A DNA stretch of 64,000 nt from Agrypnia vestita (lineage: Eukaryota; Arthropoda; Insecta; Trichoptera; Phryganeidae). Below are positions 33,685-43,999 of this stretch, in pieces; the first letter of the stretch is position 1, and each line of letters begins with the position of its first letter. The notes beneath the pieces are model-generated. The model ran no database searches and was not told the origin of the DNA. It worked only from the letters and a program-made list of their open reading frames with translations. Position numbers and translations under genes: made by a program. The stretch spans positions 1 to 64,000 of the forward strand of contig JADDOH010002283.1 of NCBI GenBank assembly GCA_016648135.1, in the 5' to 3' direction.

Positions 33685-34300
33685 TTTTCCCAAATCGTGA
33701 CGATTTTTATGGCAGACTATAGAACGCCACATTTTTCTATCTTGACACCCCACTTTTGCTTCTTCTACATTCATCCAGCGTCTCATGCATGCTCTACGGT
33801 TGATGGAGCTTTTAACACGGCCATCCTCCAATATTATTATTATTAGTATTATACAGGTGTCCCGTATCTCGACATCAAGCCGAAATCGGCTGGTAATAGT
33901 TATCAGAAAAATATTTAAAAAAATCCAAGTCACGTGATTTAAAAATTATAAGCATATAAATAAAATCTAAAAATCTACACCCTGTGACGGTCTTTTCACT
34001 CCTGTTGCTACAAATCTTTATTTTTCTTCATTTTTTTATTATGTAATCCTGAATAAGGCTTCTGTAAACTTTTGTCCAAAATTTAAAGCATTTTTTAAAA
34101 ATATTTTTCTATAACTATTATGAATTTGCCTATCACCCGATTTCGGCTTGACGTCGACATACGGGACACACTGTATATAGTATTATCTGATCGTGCCAGG
34201 TCTTTCTCGGGTGCTCTTTGTTCCTGCTGCGTTCAACATTCGCTTCATTATCCTTTCCTCGCTCAATTAGTAGGTATATCGCTCATAAAAATAATGCTCA
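33685..34300 (-). pseudogene. LINE 3' fragment split by an inverted-repeat element
   Basis: Minus-strand LINE C-terminus in two pieces. Piece 33685-33843 translates with SSINRRACMRRWMNVEEAKV, CQDRKMWRSI. Piece 34187-34300 contains the complement of CGAGAAAGACCTGGCACGAT, the RKTWHDQI region. These join collinearly with 17450-17640 once 33844-34177 is removed. The protein is broken. Confidence 0.8.
33853..34177. mobile_element. Inverted-repeat DNA element with 9-bp target duplication
   Basis: The left end ACAGGTGTCCCGTATCTCGAC and right end (complement ACAGTGTGTCCCGTATGTCGAC) continue as inverted repeats through TCAAGCCGAAATCGG, about 45 bp. The 9-bp word TAGTATTAT lies directly before (33844-33852) and after (34178-34186). 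Nine-base duplications are typical of Mutator-like elements, but the superfamily is only an inference. The element is 325 bp, with no ORF, inserted in a LINE. Confidence 0.8.
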
Positions 34301-35072
34301 ATATATAGAAGTGTTTGAGTTTGACTTACTACATATTTATATATGCACTTATCAAGCTTACATCGTGGACATGTCATGCCAAATGACTCCATTCGACGTT
34401 TCTTGAAATCCATAATATCCATGCACTTATCTGAAAATTACTAGTTGGGATTTTTCTATTGCCGGCTCCCGTGTCGTGCCCACATAGATTGTGTGACGTA
34501 ATAATTGAGAAAAATGTGGAACGCACTTGAGAGCCGTATTTTCTAATGAATGTAGTATAATTTGTTGCGATATCGCAACATACCCTTATAAGCCGTAAAT
34601 CAGCGGTGGCTTGGCATTCTAACCAGTATAAATGTGAAATTTAAATTCATAAGGTAGACAATTTAAAACGTTGGACAACGACACCAGCTGTGCGAAAAGG
34701 TGTCGTAATATAGCGAAAAATTTAAGAAATACAAATAATCTATTTGATCGCGATGGACTGCAAAGTAAATAATGAAAAATTAGCAAGTTTAAAGCTGATT
34801 CATAGTAAACAGATTGAGAAATGTCGACTTATTTGGTTTGTTTAATGACGAGTGGTTGGAAAGAACGATGTATAAAGCAAGTAGGTACTATGATAATTTT
34901 AACAAATTTAGGGGCATTGTATCATCAAAATACACAATTTACTATAACAAAGTCCACCACTAACGCCACCAAGACGCTACGCAAAAAATATTGCCATAAA
35001 TGTTTAAAAATAAAAATTTCGAACAAATTTTATAACAAAAACTTATACCCATAGGACATAAAAACTAGACCT
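34301..35072. other. No gene; one 18-bp perfect palindrome
   Basis: TGTTGCGATATCGCAACA at 34563-34580 is a perfect palindrome. No other structure or ORF recognised. Confidence 0.6.
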
Positions 35073-35238
35073 CTTTTCATTTAAGAAAGACAATCGAATT
35101 AGTATGTGTAAGCCGTGCGTAAGACGCACACTGTTTCGATGTGTTAGTGTTTATACCCGTACGTAACATAACGAAGCAACGTCGCACGCACGGCTTACAC
35201 ATACTAATTCGACTGTCTTTCTTAAATGGAAAGAACTA
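35073..35238. mobile_element. Foldback element (family F), uninterrupted
   Basis: Arms of about 60 bp are nearly perfect complements: TCATTTAAGAAAGACAATCG and AATTAGTATGTGTAAGCCG, against their right-hand counterparts. A loop of about 45 bp contains ATAACGAAGCAACGTCG, like the CACAACGAAACAATGCGCG in the element at 14227-14599. Outer ends (CTCTTTTCATTTAAG) match AGGTCTTTTCATATAAG of that copy, so both belong to one family. Confidence 0.8.
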
Positions 35239-35737
35239 TACCTACTAATTAACGTAAAGCGGAAATTTAAACACGTAAAAGTACGTCATTTTTGACGAAT
35301 TATAGCTTGTCGTATGTAGCTAGATAAGTATCTTAATCGGTTAAACCGGCAATCGAAGGTTTCGATGATGTCTGTATTAAAAATCATAACTTTTTAAATA
35401 AACAAATCGCGCTTAAATAAATAAAGGATGTCTGCGAAAACGTAGCACGACCATGTAAACCGTGTGGCCCTGATAGGACCTGTTGTATCTTGTAGAACTT
35501 GCTTTGTAGTAATATTTCGTTTAAAGCGTCGATTTTTACGAAAACGGGTTGTTCGATTGTTGTAAAATCTATATAATATGCTTTAAACGAAAGATTACTT
35601 AAACCAAGCTAATGAAACCGGCCCTTAGACGTTTGAATAATCGGCGAGCGATCAAGAAGATATATAAATGTGGATAAGACGAGAGTTGTGTGGCACTCTG
35701 TCCTCTTTCGTATTTCGTAACTCTTACATGACATACA
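35239..35737 (+). other. Mostly unannotated; small LINE scrap at 35633-35725
   Basis: At 35633-35725, ATCGGCGAGCGATCAAGAAG and GTGTGGCACTCTGTCCTCTT resemble the LINE 3' end (NNRRA, VWxSVLS). An inverted repeat of TTTCGTTTAAAGC / GCTTTAAACGAAA lies at 35515-35590. No gene. Confidence 0.5.
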
Positions 35738-35965
35738 CATGTGGGGTATAAAAACAAAGACAGCAATATCCAAAAAATAAAAAAAATGTTTTGAATTTCT
35801 TTACCGAGGATTACTAATTTAAAATGTACTAAATCCTAAACTTTATGTATCTATCCTTTCCAAAATCTTATTTCCTATAAATTTATAGGTCTTGTTGCCT
35901 ATAAAATCTTGACTTCTAGTATATTATAAATTAGTAATCCTCGACGACTGCATTCAATTTTTTTT
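35738..35965. mobile_element. MITE family M3, uninterrupted copy
   Basis: A palindromic element. The left arm has GACAGCAATATCCAAAAAAT, ACCGAGGATTACTAATTTAA and AATGTACTAAAT. The right arm has the complement (TATATTATAAATTAGTAATC, CTCGACGACTGCATTC). The centre has TCCTATAAATTTATAGG. The same order occurs at 42752-43220 around an insertion. No ORF. Confidence 0.75.
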
Positions 35966-36609
35966 TGTATATTGATTAAAATTGAAAGAAAAGTACATTT
36001 TGGTTTGTAAATATATACACATTATTATTAATACGCATTTTTGTTCTTACAAATAAAGTAATGAGTATGTAGGATTTTCCTATGTAAAACATCAAAATTC
36101 ATAAACCGGACTGGTTTGATAAACATAAACATGAATCGCCTTATTTTTCTTGGAATTAGTATTCTCAGACTTAACATTTAAATGAATGATGACTGTGTTA
36201 TTTTGCTTACAAATGCTTTTTTTTATCTTATCTCTAGCATAGTTCATCTAAAATATCTAGTGAGGGATGTGAACTCACTATTACATGAAAGAAAATTAAA
36301 TGTTCTATGCTACACAAATTAAAGCACTACACATATATGTAATATAAGCCTGAAGTGGCTGGGTTGGTTTATTTTAGGTTTCATTGTTTGGTTTATTTTA
36401 GGTTTTTTTTAGTTGTTGCGTATCACATATATTTCTTAAAGATGGTGATTTATTCCGTTTTTCAGGCAAAACTGATCAAACTCAATAATAAGGCAGCAGT
36501 TATTTTCATCGACAAATATCAATACAATATTAATTCGGTAGCTCTCGAAACAAGAGTCTTAAAGAACACTAATGGTCCCCAGGCTTGTAAAATCACGCTG
36601 TTTCAGAGG
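35966..36609. other. No recognisable gene
   Basis: AT-rich. The open frame at 36355-36621 has no recognisable domain and overlaps no repeat. A coding role is unsupported. Confidence 0.5.
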
Positions 36610-37070
36610 CCATTTCGGTAGGCAGAGAGATTAGAACGCCACACTCTTCTGTTCAGTCACACCACTTTTGTCTCATCCACACATTTCATTCATCTCGTGC
36701 ACGCTTTTCGATTGTTATCCATCCTCTATTATTTATTTGATGATTCCAGGGTTTTCGCGGACGCCCTATGTTTCTGCTGCCTACAATACAATATAGTCTA
36801 ATTCTTTGCATCCTTTACCATCATTTCCTCGCCCATCTGTTCCATATGGCCAAAGCATCTCTGCGAGCTTTTATTTATTCTACCAAATACTCTACAGCAA
36901 GCATTATACATTAACTTCTAATTCGTTCATTTTCCAATCTCTGTAGTGCAAAAATATTTCACACGTGCGCCTAAGCGACCGCATTTCTAGTCATTCGATT
37001 TATTTTCGTTCTTTATTTTTGCCAATTCTAGGCTTCTCTTCTATACTTTTTTTTGGTTATTTTGCTCTAC
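36610..37070 (-). pseudogene. LINE 3' fragment, degenerate
   Basis: Complement of the LINE C-terminal region. GCCACACTCTTCTGTTCAGT, CATTCATCTCGTGCACGC, TTTTCGCGGACGCCCTATGT and TGGCCAAAGCATCTC align in order with 17640 back to 17290. Many indels and stops. Confidence 0.8.
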
Positions 37071-37116
37071 ATCCGCCGTAATGATAATTTTCCGTGTGGA
37101 GTTTGTATCCGACACC

Positions 37117-37374
37117 TGAGTAGCTGCGTGTCAAAACCTACCCAACGACCATTTTCGTTTTTTTTTAGATTTGAATTTCAATATATTCTCTAAGCTCAAT
37201 CCTTCTTTTATAATATTAGTTTACTATCATAACATGTGCCAATCTGAAGTTATTGCTATTAAAAAATCAACTTGAGTTTCAAAACCTACCTAAAACCAAA
37301 TTAACTGCCTTTCATAATCGACTTGCCAAAAAATAGTTTATGGCGTTAGGCAGGTTTTGATATGCAACGCCTCA
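37117..37374. mobile_element. MITE family M1, copy 2
   Basis: A 258-bp near-identical copy of 16779-17037 in the same orientation. It differs by only a few substitutions and a one-base indel (GCTATTAAAAAATC against GCTATAAAAAATC). Ends TGAGTAGCTGCGTGTCAAAA and the complement of CAACGCCTCA. The flanks do not give a clean TA duplication. High identity indicates recent transposition. Confidence 0.85.
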
Positions 37375-38340
37375 TCTGTGATCAACTTTTCGCATCCGCA
37401 TCGCATAAACCTTGATGAACCCTTAGTTGGATTCGAAAAGTCGCCCAGATAAGTCGGAAATCCACGGCATAATAGCCCACAACACGTACAATTCCGAACC
37501 ACCTTGAAAAAAAATTTTTTTTATAGTAATTATGCATAGTGAGACATGCCATCAATAACTGTATAAGTATCTGATTATGATAACGCATCGCGACAAAACA
37601 ACTGCATAAAGAACCAAAACCGAGCTGGATGGAGACCGTGATACACGAGAACTCGTCCAGAACCAGATCGAAGATAATCAAGTCGGTGGTTCGGTTCAGG
37701 TTCTACATTCCCCGGGGGCTGTTCAAACTCCGTTGTTACCTGTGGAATTATCAAATCAATAACCTTTATGGTCGTGACAGACGTAAATTCAACTAAAAGG
37801 TTGTTCTCGCTTACGTAAATCTACAATACTGGGGATTACACGAAACGTTGTCCCCTTACAACATAATTAATTAAATAATAAGTAAGTTCAAAAGGTAATA
37901 TCATAAAATTTGTAATAGATTTTAAAATAATGTTTAGCAGGACAGATAGTTTAAAAAATATTTGTACCGCAGGCTTATACAGGAAAAAAAACAGAAATTA
38001 GTGGGCACGTCTCATTAAAATTGATTTATTTGAAGTTTCGAATTGTTATTTATGCGAAAAATAAATAAGATGACGTCACGTATTATATGTACCTTGTAAA
38101 AATAAACCTCGCTGTGCAATCAAATCGTTTAGAATTTTTATTTTTAAATGTAGCGTGATTGTAAATATTATTGTGAGAAAATCAAAGCCGTTTTGACACT
38201 TTTGTAGGGTCCGCCATAAATATTTTTATTTGCATATTTGCTAAACTTAAAAGCTATCTAGTTTTGCGCTTACCCCTAAATAAACAATTCGAGTATTTAT
38301 TACCGAATTAAAGAATAATTGTTTTGTTTTATTTTACTTT
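37375..38340. other. No recognisable gene
   Basis: A 99-codon open frame on the minus strand (37382-37681) has hydrophobic stretches but no recognisable family and no splice or promoter context. I do not call it a gene. The rest is AT-rich. Confidence 0.5.
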
Positions 38341-38505
38341 GTAATACACACACACAATATGAGTTATTAAATTACTACTGTAGTTTCGAGAGGAGCAGTC
38401 CCTCTCATCATCAGGTATATTATCTATACCTGTTGATGAGAGGGACTGCTCCTCTTGAAGCTATAGTAGTAATTTAATAACTTATATTGTGTGTGTGGTA
38501 ATGAC
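38341..38505. mobile_element. Foldback locus with canonical hammerhead motif
   Basis: Arms of about 75 bp are highly complementary: ATACACACACACAATATGAG and TTATTAAATTACTACTG on the left, their complements on the right. The central hairpin GGTATA...TATACC is at 38414-38431. Read outward, each arm has a hammerhead-like motif then an AT-rich tail with a CA/TG repeat. The tail is related to 4628-4720 and 2885-2960. No ORF. It parallels the head-to-head Penelope-like pair at 26350. Confidence 0.8.
38371..38418 (-). ncRNA. Hammerhead ribozyme-like motif, complete core
   Basis: Minus strand order: UAC (stem I), CUGAUGA core (complement of 38408-38414), one bulged U, stem II GAGAGG/CCUCUC (six perfect pairs, loop GACUGCU), GAAA, short stem III C-UACA-G with A-U, cleavage triplet GUA, then GUA (stem I). 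All invariant core bases are present. The two-pair stem III is typical of the minimal hammerheads described in Penelope-like elements and retrozymes. The extra U before stem II is atypical. The mirror copy on + (about 38429-38480) has lost core bases (CTGTTGA, GAAG). Confidence 0.65.
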
Positions 38506-38879
38506 ACCTCTATATTTTATTTTCTTAAGTAATTAATTGATTAATTAATTAATCATCCCTCTGGGGACGAAATCCAGTAACTGTTTTCTTAGAACATACT
38601 TTCATATAAAATGTTGTGAATTTTTTATTTATTTCAAGAAACAGTAGGTAAACTGGAATATTTTTTATCGAAAAGAAAATATTTTAATTTCTTTAATAGT
38701 GTATTTGATTCGAATCAATCATGATTGGAAAATGGCGAAAGCTCTTAGTGTTATAGTTTTTGCGAAAAAACAATCTAAAACTTGTTTTGGAAGTAAAAAA
38801 AAAGCATATGGCCTTTTAATATATATCTGATCTGACATTTCTCTTCTAATGTATTATGAATGCAATATTTTTTCCAATG
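38506..38879. other. No recognisable feature
   Basis: AT-rich with an AATTAATTG microsatellite-like run at 38530-38560. Confidence 0.5.
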
Positions 38880-39180
38880 GAGTAAATTTAAATTTATAAA
38901 CCACACCGACACGTTTTTCAAGCTCTCCCTCGGTGTGTTCAGAGTGCAGATCCTTAATTAAACAGTTATAATATTATAAACATCCATTAGTGGCCAACCT
39001 GTCTCGACCGAATCGCTTGGTCCATACGAACGGCTTCCTGGCAGATGAAATGTCTCACGCCGCGAATCTGGTATTTCAGCCGCTTCGGCTCGGCCTCGGA
39101 ACACTTTTTGCAAATCTAACGGAAATTAAAAATGCGACTGCAATAAATTTGACTATTCCAGTAATTAATTAGGCGTGCAA
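38880..39180. promoter_or_regulatory. GC-rich intronic island
   Basis: Balanced base composition and CpG-containing words (CACGCCGCGAATCTGG, CGCTTCGGCTCGGCCTCGG) in an AT-rich setting, without repeat partners in the window. Open frames here have no recognisable domain. It could be a conserved non-coding element. Confidence 0.35.
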
Positions 39181-40146
39181 CTGACGCTAATTTACGAGAT
39201 TGGAAAATGTATACAGAATGTCGCAGATGATGATTAAAATGGATGGAAAACGTAAACTGTGTTATCTCTACTTGAGTTTAATTATATTTTATCACTCGAG
39301 TTTCGAGAGTATCGACAGGTGAAGTATTAAGCTGCCTACATACAAACATAGGAAAGAAAATGCATGGATTTTGGTTCAAATGCAAATGATTAATTAATTA
39401 GGTACTGGCAAAAGGAGCCGGAATTATTGGTTTTAATGTTATTGTAATGGGAATTTTGAGAAGACAGGTGAAGAGCCAGTGAAAATGATATTGTCAAGCA
39501 AATTAATACCCGAGTTAATTTTTTTTTTCATTTATAAACTTTCAAAATTGTTCATTCTTTTTTAACGCGTGATGGGATGGAGATTTTTAATGGCACATGA
39601 ATGAAAAAAAATATTATCCATGATGTGGTTCGCGAATTCCGAAAATTTATTACTAGTTAGACAAGGACCAACGATGATGCAATGTTTTATGGTTTAATAT
39701 CTGCCTGCAGTGCTAGCATTGTATGCTTTTATACTGCGTATACCATAAGGGGCTGGTCTCCCACAATATACAGAGACCACGTGTGAGAAATATCCGTATG
39801 TATGCAGTTTGCGCTGTAGAAGCAAACTAAAGGATAGCTATGATCAGACACGAGCACCTGAAATATGAGGCGAAAATATTCAAGCTGTTTGCCAAAATTC
39901 TGCACAATAATTGAGATAATTTAGCTAGTAATATAATAGCGCCAAAACATAATTAAATTGTCTGATAAATAGACCATGTTTTCGAAGAATTCTTGGCATG
40001 ACACTGAACACTGAAGTAAAGGAACAATACACTTAACATACCAAAATTAAAATTTACCACAACCCAAAAACATTTTAGTTATCTTGGTATTACGTTAAAT
40101 TTATAATTGAAACCCAAAAACGTATATATAGACACCTTCTTCTTCT
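39181..40146. other. No recognisable gene
   Basis: AT-rich intronic or intergenic sequence. No paired repeats or ORF recognised. Confidence 0.5.
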
Positions 40147-40346
40147 TCATGTGCCCTGTCGGGTCCCCCCGACGTCGGCGATCATCTGGGAGAAAGTTTT
40201 CCTGTCCAGGGCAGTGCGGAACAGCTCTTCCACGCTTCTTATCCAGGTCCATTCTCGAATGTTTCGAAGCCAGGAGTGCCGCCTCCTTCCGACCCCTCTG
40301 CGACCCTCAATCTTCCCCTTCATGACGAGCTGAAGGATGGAGTACT
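40147..40346 (-). pseudogene. LINE ORF2 C-terminus fragment (third family)
   Basis: An open frame on the minus strand reads YSILQLVMKGKIEGRRGVGR, HSWLRNIREWTW, SVEELFRTALDRKTFSQMIA, DVGGTRQGT, stop. This LQLVMKGKIEGRRGxGRRRxSWLRN pattern is a common C-terminal end of insect LINE reverse transcriptases. The 66 codons are intact, but the whole upstream protein is missing. More GC-rich than its flanks, suggesting a relatively young insertion. Confidence 0.85.
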
Positions 40347-41100
40347 TTATACATACCTAGATATATAAAATTTACACCACACCAAATGTGCACATTCCAC
40401 CCCAAATTTATCATTAAATAAAAACTAATTTTCGAAGCTACTACTGCTTCTTAATAAATATATATTTCTTTGTATTGAACCAATTTTTTATATTCAGTTC
40501 TATTTAGTATTACTTAGATTAATGCATATTTATAGTATATACCTGCAAATTTATGTAATTTAACTACTATTTTAATGAATTAATTTATTATTCTATTAAG
40601 TTATTAAATTTAAAAAAATTAAATACCTATTACTTCTCTGTACACGAGTCTCTAACTCTCAGAGAAAATATGTTTCTTTATTTTAAATGTTTATAGTACT
40701 ACCTTACGTAAATATAACAAGTAAAAAATAAAAGAATCTTATTTGGTGTTTAAATTCCAGATTTTTTCTATTTAATATAGAAATGTAAATAATAAAATTC
40801 GTTTCATTTTGTAATGGTATCCACCTGTAAATGTTGTGGATCAATCAATGACACCTTGTATACTGCACTGGTGTAAATTTGACTGGCGCACCCATTCAGA
40901 TGCGACAGAAGCGTATTTTCCGCTTTCTAGTGGCATTTAGCAGAGCGGTCTAACGACATCGTGAGAGTTTCGTCTGCTGTACCAAATTTCCGTTATTTAT
41001 TATTTTTTCGTATATTTTAATCAGACGCGACGCTTTTAAAATAAATGCTTTTAAACTAGAGATTTTCGCGCGCTAATGGGAGGTATTTTTCAAAAATTAT
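40347..41100. other. No recognisable gene
   Basis: AT-rich; nothing recognised. Confidence 0.5.
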
Positions 41101-41510
41101 CCCAACACTTGATAGACCAGAATAAAAATTAAAAATAAACGAGACGTAGGTATACGTCGGTATTCGGTGTTCGTCGTACTTAAATAAGAAGATTTGTATA
41201 TTTTCACGTATCTCTCTCAAAGTAAATTATTTATTTGCGATGTCTGATTTCTCCGGCCTGGTCTGACAGCTTCGCTCTGCCGCAAACGTAACCTCACAAT
41301 TCTCATGTTTCGACTAAAATTACATCAAATAAGTACTAATGCTATATTTAAAGCTTATAGAAAAAAGAGTATTTCATATACACATAATTGTAATTGTCGC
41401 GTTTGGCCATAGAAAAGAGAAATATTGTTATACTGTTTTTATATTTGACGTTTGACGGATAACCGACGTACGCCTACGTCTCGTTTTTTTTCCGTCTATT
41501 AAGTGTTGGC
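41101..41510. mobile_element. MITE family M4
   Basis: Inverted ends CCCAACACTT and AAGTGTTGGC. They are followed on each side by GA/GAC words and then ACGAGACGTAGGTATACGTC against its near complement (GACGTACGCCTACGTCTCGT). Length 410 bp, with no ORF. The right end, together with about 45 bp beyond it, resembles 51262-51370, so the true boundary may lie further right (near 41556, CGGAATACGGG). Confidence 0.7.
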
Positions 41511-42235
41511 ATAAATATATTAAATCCCAATATTGCTATTTTCGGAATACGGGCGAATATATGTATGACATTTGAATATCACGGTGATTTAAATTAGTTA
41601 ATAGGTTAGTGAATAATTATTATTTGTTCCGGGTATAAAATAGTTGTTTGTTTTGTGGTAATCCTCGCTAGGTATCAGCGATTTGAATAGTACGGGATGG
41701 TCGCTGCAGCCGCAACGTGAAAACCCTTAAACACTAATCTTCTTGGTATTCTAATATCATTAAGGATGTTTGTTAGGAGCCTCAGAGCCATGACGCACCT
41801 AGTTCCAAGCTGGCGCGCTTCGTTCGTCTTCACATGTCTTGACGCAGACTAATGCCGGCTTTACAATCATAATTGAGTCACGCTGCCAACCCCCGCGGTC
41901 GTATTAGAAAAATACACTCGTGCCCGAATCGACGCTCATTCCTCACATTTGATACGTGACAAAACGGTCTGAGCCATGAGATCCGCCTCGGGTTAGATTT
42001 TGTGGTTTGGGCGGGATACACTGACCCGAGTTCAAACTCGACACATTGAAGAAATTGTTCTGTTCTTGTTGAATCTGTGGCGTAGTAATGAATAAATAAG
42101 GTTGTCGTGTTTTAAAAAAAACATGTGGTCCGCCACAGCCGAATCGTGGATACCGAATCATGCCATCTCCCTGGTAGTTAGATATCTATGGATTATTCTC
42201 CAATATGGACCGCAAAATATCGTCGATTAAGAAGA
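41511..42235. other. No recognisable gene
   Basis: The segment 41690-41960 is more GC-rich than its surroundings. No ORF with recognisable features. The first 45 bp may belong to the element to the left. Confidence 0.45.
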
Positions 42236-42355
42236 CGGCTCGTGTAGTCAAGCCGCATGACACTGGTTTCTCATACCAGAATTCCAGGTTCGATTTCCGG
42301 TGAAGTTACAATACGTCTGTGTAATAAATAATCACAAGCCTGGTAGATTTTGAAA
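42236..42355 (+). mobile_element. tRNA-derived SINE, family S2
   Basis: On the + strand it has CTCGTGTAGTCAAGCCGCAT (box A area), CACTGGTTTCTCATACCAGA, box B CAGGTTCGATTTCCGGTG, then AGTTACAATA and the end CACAAGCCTGG. It is homologous to the minus-strand copy at 20535-20650. Confidence 0.75.
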
Positions 42356-42751
42356 ACTTTTTCGCTGCATTTAAAAAAAATTATAAAAAAAAACGGGCGT
42401 CAATATCGGGCGTATGGTCTCGACGAATGCAACTGGATTTGGAAAACTATCTTTGGCGAGTACGACCGCTTACAGCATCTCTCAATATTTATCCCCACAC
42501 ATTATTTTCTTTACTTTTCTATCACGCAATTTTGGCCTATTTTTTAATGTTTAATGTCATGTTACATCGAACTTAACATAAAGTTTTGTATCGATTTTTC
42601 TCCCTCGGTTAATTGTTGTGTTGTATCGGTTGTTGATAGCGCTGTTCTCACAGCCTTAACTCGTGGCCAAGTATGTAGTAAAAGTACATCCTTTTTATAC
42701 ATAATATTCCACGTACAATGTTATACATATAATAGCGGTTAATACTCGATA
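42356..42751. other. No recognisable feature
   Basis: Short open frames without domain features. Confidence 0.45.
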
Positions 42752-43220
42752 TGTGGGGAATAAAAGTAAAGGCAGCAATATCCAAAAATATAATGAACTC
42801 ATCGAGGATTACTAATTTAGAACATACTGAATTCGAGATTTTATATGAAACTAGCGGACCCGACAGACGTTGTCCTGCCCGAACGTTGGCTTTTCGTTTG
42901 GGTGGCATAAATACTAGAACCCGACTGCAGCGCTACCTACCGGGTCCAGTTGTGAATCTATCCAGGGACCCACTCGAACGCACACAAAAAATTTCATTAA
43001 ACTCGGCCCAGCCGTTTAGGAGTTCAGTGACATACACACGTACAGAAGAATTATACTATATGTAAAGACATAGCCTATAAATTTATAGGAAATATGATTT
43101 TGGAAGAGATAGATATATAAAATCTATAATTCAGTACATTCTAAATGAGTAATCCTCGGTGACTGCATTCATTTTTAAAAATATTTTTGGATATAGCTGC
43201 CTTTGATTTTATTCCCAATA
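42752..43220. mobile_element. MITE family M3, copy interrupted by insertion
   Basis: Outer arms: GGGGAATAAAAGTAAAGGCA, GCAATATCCAAAAATATA and CGAGGATTACTAATTTAGAA on the left. The complements (TGAGTAATCCTCGGTGACTG, TTTTTGGATATAGCTGCC) are on the right. It would be about 250 bp without the inserted 42846-43065. Same family as 35738-35965. Confidence 0.78.
42846..43065 (+). mobile_element. Insect SINE/RTE-like repeat (family U) inside a MITE
   Basis: Starts ACTAGCGGACCCGACAGACG, continues TTGTCCTGCCCG, and ends AACTCGGCCCAGCCGTTTAG, GAGTTCAGTGACATACACAC, GTACAGAAGAATTATACTAT. I recognise the AGCGGACCCGACAGACGTTG start and the AGCCGTTTAGGAGTTC motif as a repeat widespread in insect genomes. Which element mobilises it I cannot say from sequence. 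The open frame through it is not a gene. Confidence 0.7.
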
Positions 43221-43504
43221 TATGATAATGCAAACAAATGAAAAGCATACCCGAAAATGTGCAGTCCATATGTCACTATTTGCCCGAATTTTTTTATATA
43301 TTTATATTAGAGACACTAACAGGATAATAGGTACATGATACTCTAATAATAAAACATTATAAATGAAGACTATGCCCATTATCCCATTTACAATTAGTCG
43401 GCACGCTCTAGTAACATATATTTTTGCATTTAAGTATCTATATTTTACATGTACATTTATGTGTATTGTATATTTAGTGTTTGAATGTATTTAATAAATA
43501 ATTG
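43221..43504. other. No recognisable feature
   Basis: AT-rich spacer. Confidence 0.5.
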
Positions 43505-43740
43505 ATTTAATGGATCTATAGGTTCGGGTCATCGTTTAGAAAATGTATGTTGTGTATGAGTGAGTTTTTGAACGATGATAAGGTATCTGCGAGAATATCA
43601 GCATCAATGTTAGAGTTAGCACAATACATATTATATGTGCGACACAACCTTGTGATGGGAGAAAAGTGACCAACATTATTAGTGTGCTGGCTAATTCTAA
43701 AGAACTCCGGGTTTCTTATACGGTGTATAACATGCAAGAT
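43505..43740 (-). pseudogene. LINE ORF2 C-terminal fragment
   Basis: The minus strand reads HVIHRIRNPEFFRISQHTNN, VGHFSPITRLCRTYN, ADILADTLSSFKNSLIHNIH, stop. The RNPxFF, SPIxRLC, YN and FKxxL order is typical of the last ~60 residues of Jockey-like LINE reverse transcriptases. It is open for 73 codons, truncated 5'. The same family is present at 18190-18305. Confidence 0.8.
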
Positions 43741-43999
43741 AGAGAAAGAGAATCGATAGCTCCGCTGAGAATCTTGTGCAGCACATTTGTGTATTTACGT
43801 ATTCGTTTATTGCTAATTATATTAACGGCCACGCGAGTAGGATACCAAATGTGTTCATTAGCCCCCGGATTCGAGTATCAATTTATTTTCTTTCGGTCGC
43901 TCATTAACATGTGTATTTATTTTTTTCCACCCGTTTCCAGCGGGGTTTATTTACATTTATTGTTCGGGACGATTTCAGAAACTAGTTTTTACTTGTTGT
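43741..43999. other. No recognisable feature
   Basis: Short spacer before the GC-rich island. Confidence 0.45.

Noticed and set aside
37382..37681. 99-codon open frame on the minus strand
   Set aside because: No recognisable domain, partly antisense to low-complexity sequence, and no promoter or splice context. A frame of this length is expected by chance in 64 kb.
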